Below are positions 18,283 through 26,086 of a stretch of 64,000 bases of DNA, piece by piece. The notes under the pieces were generated by a model that did no database searches, was not told the DNA's origin, and was given only the letters and a program-made list of their open reading frames with translations. The stretch comes from Hanstruepera marina (GTDB lineage Bacteria > Bacteroidota > Bacteroidia > Flavobacteriales > Flavobacteriaceae): contig NZ_JAINVX010000005.1 of assembly GCF_019880635.1 (NCBI RefSeq), positions 331,196-395,195 of the forward strand, given 5' to 3'. Numbering within the stretch: the stretch's first letter is position 1; every line of letters starts with the position of its first letter. The position numbers and the translations under genes are program-made.

Positions 18283-19815
18283 TTAATGTTTAAAATGACG
18301 TGTTCCTGTAAATACCATAGCCATGTTATTATCATTGCAATAATCAATACTCAATTGGTCTTTTATAGAGCCGCCTGGTTGGATTACAGCTTTAATTCCT
18401 GCATTGTTGGCAATCTCAACACAATCTGGAAATGGAAAAAACGCATCGCTGGCCATAACAGCTCCTTTTAAGTCAAAATTAAAAGATTGCGCTTTGTGAA
18501 TGGCTTGGTTAAGTGCGTCAACGCGGCTGGTTTGACCAGTTCCGCTTGCGCATAATTGTTTGTTTTTTGTCAATACTATGGTGTTAGATTTGGTGTGCTT
18601 GCAAATTTTGGATGCAAAAATCAAATCTTCTAACTCACTTTCTGTTGGTTTATTGTTTGTGGCATGAGATAAATTTTCAATACTGTCCGTTTTATTGTCT
18701 CTATCTTGAACTAAAACACCATTAAGGCAGGTTCTAACTGTAGTCTGTGGGAGTTCGATATCTTTTAAAACCAAAAGAATTCGATTCTTTTTCCCTTTTA
18801 AAATCTCTAATGCTTCATCAGAAAAAGATGGTGCAATAACAACTTCGCAGAAGAGTTTATGGATTTCACTGGCTGTTGTTTCGTCAATTTCAGTGTTGGC
18901 AATTAAAATACCGCCAAATGCTGAAACAGGGTCGCCAGCCAATGCATCAACATAAGCCTTGGAAATAGAGTCGCGTTGAGCAAAACCACAAGCATTGTTA
19001 TGCTTTAAAATAGCAAAAGTTGGCGCTTCACCTTTAAATTCTAACATTAAATTAACTGCTGCGTCAACGTCAAGTAGGTTATTGTAGCTTAATTCTTTAC
19101 CATGAAGTTTGGTAAACATGGCATCAAAATCACCAAAGAAAAAACCACGTTGGTGTGGGTTTTCACCATATCGTAAAACCTGACCTTTTTGTTCGCTTAT
19201 TTTTAAACTGGCTATATCGTGATTACTGTTGAAATAATTAAAAATAGCAGAGTCGTAATGTGAAGATACATTAAAAGACTTGGCTGCAAAACGCTTGCGG
19301 TCTTCTTCAGAAGTCTCTCCGTTTTTAGTTTCTAATAGTTCTAAAAATTCGCTGTAATCTTCTACTGAAGATACGCATACAACATCAGCATAATTTTTAG
19401 CTGCAGCTCGAATTAATGAAATACCACCTATATCAATTTTTTCAATAATGTCCTGATTGCTTGCTCCAGAAGCAACAGTTTTTTCAAAAGGGTATAAATC
19501 AACAATTACTAAATCAATTTGCGGAATATCAAAATCTGCTAATTCAGCCACATCACTCTCATTGTTTTGGCGATTTAAAATACCTCCAAATACTTTTGGA
19601 TGTAAGGTTTTAACACGGCCACCTAAAATAGAAGGGTAGGATGTAACGTCTTCAACTGGTACAACTGGAATACCAAGATCTTTTATAAACCTTTCTGTTC
19701 CACCTGTTGAATAAATAGTGACATTTTGTTGGTGTAATGTTTTAACAATTGGCTCTAATCCGTCTTTACTAAAAACTGAAATTAAGGCTGATTTAATGGT
19801 TTTGTTGTTGCTCAT
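18283..19815 (-). CDS. purH: Bifunctional AICAR formyltransferase/IMP cyclohydrolase
   Basis: The 510-residue enzyme carries out the last two steps of purine synthesis: formylation of AICAR by 10-formyl-THF and ring closure to IMP. The N-terminal IMP cyclohydrolase domain (about 1-195) has the MGS-like fold (ALISVFSKDGLEPI, YSTGGTERFIKD); the rest is the formyltransferase with KHNNACGFA and the C-terminal SDAFFPFPDCVE block. Start ATG 19815 (MSNNKTIKSALIS) was chosen over an open extension to 19857 because it matches the family N-terminus. Confidence 0.96.
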   Translation of the reverse strand: MSNNKTIKSALISVFSKDGLEPIVKTLHQQNVTIYSTGGTERFIKDLGIPVVPVEDVTSYPSILGGRVKTLHPKVFGGILNRQNNESDVAELADFDIPQIDLVIVDLYPFEKTVASGASNQDIIEKIDIGGISLIRAAAKNYADVVCVSSVEDYSEFLELLETKNGETSEEDRKRFAAKSFNVSSHYDSAIFNYFNSNHDIASLKISEQKGQVLRYGENPHQRGFFFGDFDAMFTKLHGKELSYNNLLDVDAAVNLMLEFKGEAPTFAILKHNNACGFAQRDSISKAYVDALAGDPVSAFGGILIANTEIDETTASEIHKLFCEVVIAPSFSDEALEILKGKKNRILLVLKDIELPQTTVRTCLNGVLVQDRDNKTDSIENLSHATNNKPTESELEDLIFASKICKHTKSNTIVLTKNKQLCASGTGQTSRVDALNQAIHKAQSFNFDLKGAVMASDAFFPFPDCVEIANNAGIKAVIQPGGSIKDQLSIDYCNDNNMAMVFTGTRHFKH

Positions 19816-19926
19816 TTTTGATGTGTTGTTATATGGATGCAAAAGTAGGTAATTCAATCAAAAATTGAAGCTTAAAAACAAAGCAAATGCTCGATTTTTT
19901 TAACTTAAAGTGGAAGTTATTAACAA

Positions 19927-20382
19927 CTATAAAATCGAGGAGACCTTTTTACAAACAAATTCCAAAAAGCGCTCGTCAGCTTCTGTAAAAGGATCTGGTG
20001 TGTTTGAGTCGATATCTATTTGCCCAATGTTTAGTCCGTTAACAAAAATTGGGACAACAATTTCTGCTTTTACAGTAATGCTACATGCAATGTAATTGTC
20101 TTGAGCTGATACATCTGGAACTACAAAGTTCTGATTGCTGACAGCAACTTGCCCGCAAATGCCTTTGCCAAATGGAATGATTGTATGGTCTGTGGGCTCG
20201 CCAATATATGGTCCAAGTTTTAGCTCGTTTTTATCTCCGTTTTTAAAATAAAACCCTACCCAATTATAATATGGCACCTCTTTTTCAAGAAGTTGGCATA
20301 CAGCTAAAAGTCTATCATTAACAGATAGTGAACTATCTGTTGTAATTTCTGTAACTAAAGGTTTTAGTTCTTGGAGCGTCAT
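19927..20382 (-). CDS. GAF-domain protein, likely free methionine-(R)-sulfoxide reductase
   Basis: The 151-residue protein is a single GAF domain of the fRMsr (YebR-like) group, which reduces free methionine-R-sulfoxide. Two of the family's catalytic cysteine positions are visible: Cys76 in FGKGICGQVA and Cys100 in NYIACS, followed by the family block EIVVPIF and DIDS. The motif usually written as H-x-A-C-D is YIACS here, so activity is probable rather than shown. The N-terminal stretch YYNWVGFYF is typical. It stands alone between purH and the divergent xrtF. Confidence 0.82.
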   Translation of the reverse strand: MTLQELKPLVTEITTDSSLSVNDRLLAVCQLLEKEVPYYNWVGFYFKNGDKNELKLGPYIGEPTDHTIIPFGKGICGQVAVSNQNFVVPDVSAQDNYIACSITVKAEIVVPIFVNGLNIGQIDIDSNTPDPFTEADERFLEFVCKKVSSIL

Positions 20383-20472
20383 TGTTTAAAAGTTTAAACA
20401 AAAGTATTTAAAAAGCACGAATACATAGGTTAATTTTATATAAATTTAACTACAATTTTAGGTGTATTTTTT

Positions 20473-21024
20473 TTGAAAAAACTAATTAGCAAATATAAGT
20501 CGGTCATAAAATTTATTTTCAGTTTTTTATTGGTGTATTCTGTACTCACTATTACTTATAAATTCTATTTGCAGTTATCAACTGGTGAAAAATATTACCC
20601 AGATTATATGACATATATTGTTGCTCAACAGAGTGCAGATTTATTGCATGATTTGGATTATAGGGCGCAGGTAATTCCACATCCAAATGAAGCCTCAATT
20701 AAGTTGATTATTAATGAAAAATATGTTGCGCGTGTCATAGAAGGATGTAACTCGGTAAGTGTTATAATTTTGTTTGTTTCATTTGTTATTGCTTTTTCTG
20801 GTCATTTTAAAGTTACGGTTTTATATATTTTTGCAGGAAGTGTATTGATTTACATTGCTAATTTATTTCGAGTGGTAATCTTGTCTATTGGCTTATATCA
20901 TTACCCATGGCGAAAAGACATTTTGCACACGGTTATTTTTCCTGGAATTATTTATGGAATGGTTTGTTTATTATGGGTATTTTGGGTCAATCGTTTTTCT
21001 AATATAAAAAAGGTTAATGACTAA
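20473..21024 (+). CDS. xrtF: Exosortase family protein XrtF
   Basis: The 183-residue polytopic protein has about five membrane segments and the three residues expected of an exosortase catalytic site: Cys92 in EGCNSVSV, Arg133 in NLFRVV and His152 in LHTVIFP. Exosortases are membrane transpeptidase-like enzymes thought to process proteins with a C-terminal sorting tail; XrtF is the short Flavobacteriia type. The start appears to be TTG at 20473; no upstream in-frame ATG is seen and the next Met is too far inside. The partner protein overlaps the stop by eight bases. No obvious sorted substrate is in the window. Confidence 0.88.
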   Translation: MKKLISKYKSVIKFIFSFLLVYSVLTITYKFYLQLSTGEKYYPDYMTYIVAQQSADLLHDLDYRAQVIPHPNEASIKLIINEKYVARVIEGCNSVSVIILFVSFVIAFSGHFKVTVLYIFAGSVLIYIANLFRVVILSIGLYHYPWRKDILHTVIFPGIIYGMVCLLWVFWVNRFSNIKKVND

Positions 21025-21445
21025 AGCTCTCAAATATATAAGTTTAGTCTTGCTCTTTGGACTGTTGATCTTAATACGTGTATTTGAGGAGCAATTATTC
21101 TACGACCCATATTTGGCGTTTTTTAAAAATGACTATTTGTATATAGATTCACCTAGACAGGAAGTATTTAAACTAACATTATTTACAACGTTACGCTATG
21201 TTATGAATACTATAATTTCGCTCGGTATTTTGTTTGTTTTGTTTAAGGATTTAGGAGTGCTAAAATTTGCAACCCTTATTTATGTAATAGCTTATGTCAC
21301 CCTTATAACTTTGTTTTTGTATTTTGTAATTAACCCTAAACAATCTGACTATTATTTATTTTTTAATACGCGTAGATTCCTAATTCAACCTGTTATATTA
21401 CTGCTCCTTATTCCAGCATTTTACTATCACCAGCAACGAGCTTAA
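21017..21445 (+). CDS. Exosortase F system-associated membrane protein
   Basis: A 142-residue protein with four predicted transmembrane segments, beginning eight bases before the xrtF stop, so translation is coupled. The conserved LIRVFEEQLFYDPYLAFFKNDY segment after the first helix fits the small protein that regularly accompanies XrtF in Flavobacteriia. Its role is unknown; it may form a complex with the exosortase. Confidence 0.85.
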   Translation: MTKALKYISLVLLFGLLILIRVFEEQLFYDPYLAFFKNDYLYIDSPRQEVFKLTLFTTLRYVMNTIISLGILFVLFKDLGVLKFATLIYVIAYVTLITLFLYFVINPKQSDYYLFFNTRRFLIQPVILLLLIPAFYYHQQRA

Positions 21446-21489
21446 GTGTTAATAGTATTTTAAATTATCCCCAAGTGTGCGATTTTTTG

Positions 21490-21497
21490 TAAATTTG
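21490..21497 (+). promoter_or_regulatory. Possible -7 promoter box of the HYC_CC_PP operon
   Basis: TAAATTTG matches TAnnTTTG exactly and ends eight bases before the ATG at 21505. The transcript would then be nearly leaderless. No -33 TTG is present at the usual distance. Confidence 0.35.
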
Positions 21498-21504
21498 CAA
21501 TATA

Positions 21505-21915
21505 ATGAAAGACATAGTTCATAGAGTATTTTCGGTAGGCATGGCACTTTTAGTGTTGTTTTCAACGGTTTCTTTTACTGTTGAAAAACACTATTGTGGT
21601 GATGTTTTGGTAGATGTTTCTTTGTTTGCAGAAGTCCAAAAATGCGCTATGGAAGCTTATGAAATGGAGCAATCTTCAATAACTAAAAAAAGTTGTTGTA
21701 AAGACACGATTGATGTAGTTCAGGGACAGGATGAGCTTACAGTAAAGACCTTCGATGATCTTGAGTTTGAACAACAGGTTTTTCTTACAACTTTTTCATA
21801 TTCTTATTTAAACCTTTTTGAGGATTTACAGGAAAGGGAAATTTCTCACCAAGACTATTCCCCTCCCAACTTGGTTTACGACATACAGGTTCGTGACCAA
21901 GCCTTCTTAATTTGA
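21505..21915 (+). CDS. HYC_CC_PP family protein
   Basis: The 136-residue protein carries the three marks that name this family: HYC (His29-Cys31) after the signal/membrane segment, CC (Cys64-Cys65) and PP (120-121, SPPN). It has an N-terminal hydrophobic segment (about 10-26) and should be exported. The Cys/His pattern suggests metal handling, and it opens an operon with two HMA-domain proteins and a TonB-dependent receptor, which supports copper or another soft metal as the substrate. That function is inferred from context. Confidence 0.85.
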   Translation: MKDIVHRVFSVGMALLVLFSTVSFTVEKHYCGDVLVDVSLFAEVQKCAMEAYEMEQSSITKKSCCKDTIDVVQGQDELTVKTFDDLEFEQQVFLTTFSYSYLNLFEDLQEREISHQDYSPPNLVYDIQVRDQAFLI

Positions 21916-21982
21916 TTTTTTGAACAATTTTCGTGAAAACGGATAGAATAACTAATTGTTCAATCAATAAAATCAAATAAAA

Positions 21983-22711
21983 ATGACACATATATATACG
22001 GTTACAGGTATGACCTGTAATAACTGTAGAGTAAAAGTTGAAAGTGCTCTACAACATGTTGCCAATATTGACACTGTTAAGGTGAATTTAGAAAATAGCG
22101 AAGCTATAATTACCATGTCTCAACACATAGCAACTAAAACCTTGCAAGAGGCTTTATCTGACAAATATCAAATTTCAGAGAAACAGGAGATAAATGTATT
22201 TGCATCTACTGTAAATCAAGAAGAAGAATCGGAGTTAAAACAATTATTTCCTTTGTTTTTAATTTTTGGCTACATCATTATTGCATCATTTCTGCTAAAT
22301 AATAATCCAATGGATTGGAGCAATTTTATGCTCGATTTTATGGGCTTGTTCTATATTGTTTTTAGCTTTTTTAAGCTATTGGATTTAAAGGGTTTCCCAG
22401 AATCATTTAAAATGTATGATCCGTTGGCTAAAATATTTCCCGCTTATGGTTGGATATATCCTTTTGTGGAGGTAGTGCTAGGGTTGATGTTTTTCATGCG
22501 TTTTCAAATTCTTTTGGCATTAGTAATCACATTGGTGATTTTGGGAATTACAACTATTGGTGTAACAAAAACATTATTGGATAAAAAGAGTATTCAATGC
22601 GCATGTTTGGGAACTGCTTTAAAACTTCCGATGACCAAGGCCACATTTATAGAGAATACTGTCATGATAGTTATGGCGATTATAATGATATTTAAAACCT
22701 ACTACTCATGA
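21983..22711 (+). CDS. HMA domain fused to MauE/DoxX-like membrane domain
   Basis: Residues 1-70 form a heavy-metal-associated domain with the metal site GMTCNNC (Cys12, Cys15). After a linker come four hydrophobic segments (about 88-240) resembling the MauE/DoxX-like redox membrane family, with a Cys pair in QCACLGTALKLP. The protein could bind a soft metal in the cytoplasm and pass electrons or metal across the membrane; the exact reaction is not known. Its stop overlaps the next start by four bases (ATGA), so it is coupled to the TonB-dependent receptor. Confidence 0.85.
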   Translation: MTHIYTVTGMTCNNCRVKVESALQHVANIDTVKVNLENSEAIITMSQHIATKTLQEALSDKYQISEKQEINVFASTVNQEEESELKQLFPLFLIFGYIIIASFLLNNNPMDWSNFMLDFMGLFYIVFSFFKLLDLKGFPESFKMYDPLAKIFPAYGWIYPFVEVVLGLMFFMRFQILLALVITLVILGITTIGVTKTLLDKKSIQCACLGTALKLPMTKATFIENTVMIVMAIIMIFKTYYS

Positions 22712-24948
22712 GGACGTTTTTGTTATTGATAATTATGTTACCTGGAATGCTTTTTTCTCAAGAAGAATTGCAAGGAACCGTTTTTGACAAAAACGATTCA
22801 AATCAAACAATTCCATTACCAGGCGCAAATGTATATTGGTTAAATTCCGAAGTGGGTGATGTTACTGATTTTAACGGGAAATTCACTGTTCCGTATAGTT
22901 CGGAATATAAAAAATTGATAATTAGCTATGTTGGTTATAAAACCGATACCTTAACTATAAGTTCAGCTAAATCAATTGAACACTTTTTAGAACCCACAAG
23001 TAATTTAGATGAAGTGGTTGTGACTTCTAGAAAGCAAGCAACGGCAAAATCGTATTTGCAAGCGCAGAATGTAATAATGGTTAGCAGTGATGAGTTATTG
23101 AAGGCTGCTTGCTGTAACTTGTCAGAAAGCTTTGAAACCAACCCTTCAATTGATGTTAATTTTGCTGATGCCTTAACAGGAACCCGACAAATTAAAATGT
23201 TGGGGTTGACGAGTCCGTATATTTTAATTACAACTGAAAATATTCCATCTATTAGAGGAGCTTCGCAAGCTTTTGGATTGAGTTTTATACCAGGAACCTG
23301 GGTAGAGAGTATTCAAATAACCAAAGGCTCTGGTAGTGTTGTAAATGGTTTTGAAAGTATTGCTGGACAAATAAATACCGAATTGGTTAAACCTTTAACC
23401 GATGATAAACTGTTTGTAAACTTATATGGCGCAAGTAGCCAGCGTGTGGAATTAAACACACATTTTAATACTAAAGTTAGTGATAAGTGGAGTACAGGTT
23501 TGTACCTGCATGGAAATTATCATAACAAGCGACACGATGTTAATAACGATGGTTTTATGGATATGCCTTTGTACGATCAAGTAAATGTTATGAACCGTTG
23601 GCAATATACTAATCCAGAAAAGGGTTTGGTCAGTTTTATAAACTTAAAATACCTGTCAGATAACAAGTTGGCGGGTCAAGTGGATTATAATCCTGATACC
23701 GATAAGTTTACAACAAACTCCTGGGGAAGTGAAATAAATACCAAGCGCTACGAGTTGTCTGCTAAATTTGGTTATGTAAACCCAGAAATACCTTATCAAA
23801 GTTTGGGCGTTCAAACCGCTTTTAGTAGCCATAAACAAGATTCGTATTTTGGCTTTAATATATACGATATTAGGCACAACAGCTTGTATACTAATGTAGT
23901 GTATAATTCAATTATTAGCGATTCGCGTCATAAAATAAAAACAGGCGTAAGTTATACTTACGACCATTATGATGAGTTGGTTAATACAGCAGATTATGAA
24001 CGCACGGAGACCTCAATAGGTGGTTTTTTTGAGTACAATTATGATAATTTAGATAAGTTAAACTTGACCGCAGGAGTTAGGGTGGATCAACATAATTTAC
24101 TCGGTTTTTTTGTAACTCCCAGATTGCATTTAAGATATACCCCTTGGGAAAAATCAGCTTTTAGAGCATCTATAGGAAGAGGTAAACGAAGTGCTAATAT
24201 TTTTGCAGAAAATCAAAAACTATTTTCAACTTCTAGACAGATTAATATTTTAAGCTCTGGAGGAGATATTTATGGTTTAGATCCAGAAATAGCTTGGAAC
24301 TATGGAGTTTCGTTTTTACAAGGGTTTAACTTGTTTAATCGGAAGGGTGATGTAACATTAGACTTTTATAGAACCGATTTTACAAATCAAATAGTAGTTG
24401 ATTATGAAAACCCATTAGAAGTAAACTTTTATAACCTTCAAGGGAAAAGCTTCGCTAATAGTTTTCAAACCGAAGTTAACTATAATGTTTTCGAACGGTT
24501 TGATTTGCGATTAGCCTATAAATACTATAATGTACAGACAGAATATCTGTCAGGACAGTTGGAAAATCCTTTAACCCCAAAGCATCGCTTTTTTGCTAAT
24601 GCAGCCTATGAAACCCACTTAAAGGAAGTCGGGTCTGGCCACTGGAAATTTGATGCTACTTTTAATTGGTTAAGCAAGCAACGTTTTTCATCAACGGCTA
24701 ATAACCCCCAGCAATATCAGTTGCCAGAATATTCGCCAACTGTTGCTACGTTGAATGCGCAAATAACCAAAGTGTTTTCTCCTAAATTTGAAGTATATTT
24801 AGGAGGTGAGAATATTACTAATGTTAGACAGAATAATCCAGTAATGTCTGCAGATAATCCATTTGAATCAAATTTTGATACAACCTTTGTGTATGGTCCA
24901 GTTTTTGGAAGTATGTATTATGCTGGATTACGATTTAAAATAAATTAA
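22708..24948 (+). CDS. TonB-dependent outer-membrane receptor, likely metal-related
   Basis: The 746-residue product has a signal peptide (to about LFSQ), an N-terminal carboxypeptidase-regulatory-like beta domain (about 20-100, GANVYWLNSEVGDVTDFNGKF), a plug domain (about 105-225) and a 22-strand-type beta barrel ending in an aromatic-rich terminus (GLRFKIN). The plug holds the unusual motif AACCNLSESFETNPSIDV, with an adjacent Cys pair typical of a receptor group found beside HMA proteins. It probably imports a chelated metal through the outer membrane. It is translationally coupled to the HMA-MauE protein. Confidence 0.88.
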   Translation: MRTFLLLIIMLPGMLFSQEELQGTVFDKNDSNQTIPLPGANVYWLNSEVGDVTDFNGKFTVPYSSEYKKLIISYVGYKTDTLTISSAKSIEHFLEPTSNLDEVVVTSRKQATAKSYLQAQNVIMVSSDELLKAACCNLSESFETNPSIDVNFADALTGTRQIKMLGLTSPYILITTENIPSIRGASQAFGLSFIPGTWVESIQITKGSGSVVNGFESIAGQINTELVKPLTDDKLFVNLYGASSQRVELNTHFNTKVSDKWSTGLYLHGNYHNKRHDVNNDGFMDMPLYDQVNVMNRWQYTNPEKGLVSFINLKYLSDNKLAGQVDYNPDTDKFTTNSWGSEINTKRYELSAKFGYVNPEIPYQSLGVQTAFSSHKQDSYFGFNIYDIRHNSLYTNVVYNSIISDSRHKIKTGVSYTYDHYDELVNTADYERTETSIGGFFEYNYDNLDKLNLTAGVRVDQHNLLGFFVTPRLHLRYTPWEKSAFRASIGRGKRSANIFAENQKLFSTSRQINILSSGGDIYGLDPEIAWNYGVSFLQGFNLFNRKGDVTLDFYRTDFTNQIVVDYENPLEVNFYNLQGKSFANSFQTEVNYNVFERFDLRLAYKYYNVQTEYLSGQLENPLTPKHRFFANAAYETHLKEVGSGHWKFDATFNWLSKQRFSSTANNPQQYQLPEYSPTVATLNAQITKVFSPKFEVYLGGENITNVRQNNPVMSADNPFESNFDTTFVYGPVFGSMYYAGLRFKIN

Positions 24949-24967
24949 AAACTTAAAAAATAAAAAG

Positions 24968-25321
24968 ATGAAAAAATTAATAGTTGTATTGTTCGTGTTT
25001 TTTGGCGCATTAAGCTTCGCGCAAAACAAAAATGCAAAGGCTAGTATGGAAGTTGATGGTGTTTGTAATATGTGTAAAGAACGAATTGAAAAAGCATGTA
25101 TTAAAACAAAAGGCGTAAAATCTGCCGTATGGAATGTTGAAACTCATGAATTAAAATTAATTTATGATGAGCGCAAAACAAATCTGAAAACAATAACAGA
25201 AAACATTGTTGCCGTAGGTCATGATACTAAAGAATTAAAAGCAACAGATGAAGCCTATAATTCTGTTCATGACTGTTGTAGGTATAGAGATGAAGAGGTT
25301 CAAGATGATCATAAAAAATAA
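24968..25321 (+). CDS. Exported heavy-metal-associated (HMA) domain protein
   Basis: The 117-residue product has a signal peptide (to SFAQ, residue 19) and one HMA domain with the site GVCNMC (Cys33, Cys36). A second Cys pair, HDCC, lies near the C-terminus. It is a likely periplasmic metal chaperone working with the receptor 20 bases upstream. The CNMCKERIEKAC arrangement with a third Cys is common in Bacteroidota copies. The ligand, probably copper, is inferred. Confidence 0.87.
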   Translation: MKKLIVVLFVFFGALSFAQNKNAKASMEVDGVCNMCKERIEKACIKTKGVKSAVWNVETHELKLIYDERKTNLKTITENIVAVGHDTKELKATDEAYNSVHDCCRYRDEEVQDDHKK

Positions 25322-25387
25322 CAACTTATTTAAGTGTTAATTGTTTCAATTGGTTATTTTCGTTTCATTAACCAGTAAACCTATTTT

Positions 25388-25993
25388 ATGAAAAATTTAA
25401 TATGTCTAGCATGTTTCCTAATAACTTTGGTGAGTTTTAGTCAGAAAGATTTTATCCTAACCATTGGAGACGAGTCTCATGAAATTGCTCTAGATGAGAG
25501 CAACGAATTTAAAGTTAATGGTAAAGCAATAACAATTTCCGTTCGAGAGAAAGATACATTGGTTTATGAAGATTCCTTTTATAATTTTAAGTATATAAAA
25601 GATTACAGTATTTCAAAAACGGTATTGGAAGAAGGGATAGAGCAAATCATGATCATGACAGCTTCTGGGTCAGGTGTTTTAATTCAGAAGTATGAGGCGT
25701 TTGATCCTACAATGTTGCAAGAAATGATGCTTAATGAAGTGACCAAAGAAAGTATTAGTTATGGTTACACCATGGAGCGTCAAGATTACGAACGGGCTTT
25801 AGTGTCTGGACAAAAGTTAGAGATTTTAAAATCTGTTTTGGAGTATAAAGGTGAGATTGAAACTTATGAAATTACTGCTCTTGGAGGTAAGGATGAGGGG
25901 ATATTAATTATGACTATGAATATGAATGACGAAATAGACCCTGAGGGTGTAGAAATGATTAACTTAATGTGGAATTCGTTGCATATAAAGTAA
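25388..25993 (+). CDS. Exported protein of unknown function
   Basis: A 201-residue protein with a clear signal peptide (MKNLICLACFLITLVSFSQ) and no family I recognise. The mature part is mixed alpha/beta with no Cys and an acidic composition. It follows the HMA gene by 66 bases and is closed by a strong terminator, so it may belong to the same transcript. Confidence 0.7.
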   Translation: MKNLICLACFLITLVSFSQKDFILTIGDESHEIALDESNEFKVNGKAITISVREKDTLVYEDSFYNFKYIKDYSISKTVLEEGIEQIMIMTASGSGVLIQKYEAFDPTMLQEMMLNEVTKESISYGYTMERQDYERALVSGQKLEILKSVLEYKGEIETYEITALGGKDEGILIMTMNMNDEIDPEGVEMINLMWNSLHIK

Positions 25994-26013
25994 TAACACC
26001 TATCTAAATAAAA

Positions 26014-26049
26014 CAAAAAACACGGTTCTAAACCGTGTTTTTTGTTTTT
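26014..26049. terminator. Bidirectional terminator
   Basis: AAAAAACACGGTT and AACCGTGTTTTTT form a stable stem with a short loop and A/T runs on both flanks. It lies between a rightward and a leftward gene and can serve both. Confidence 0.92.
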
Positions 26050-26086
26050 ATACCTATAGACTTAAATGTTTTTAGAAATAGAAAAA

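Noticed and set aside
25388..25993. The exported protein as a further metal chaperone
   Set aside because: Its mature part has no Cys or His cluster; only its position suggests a link to the metal operon.
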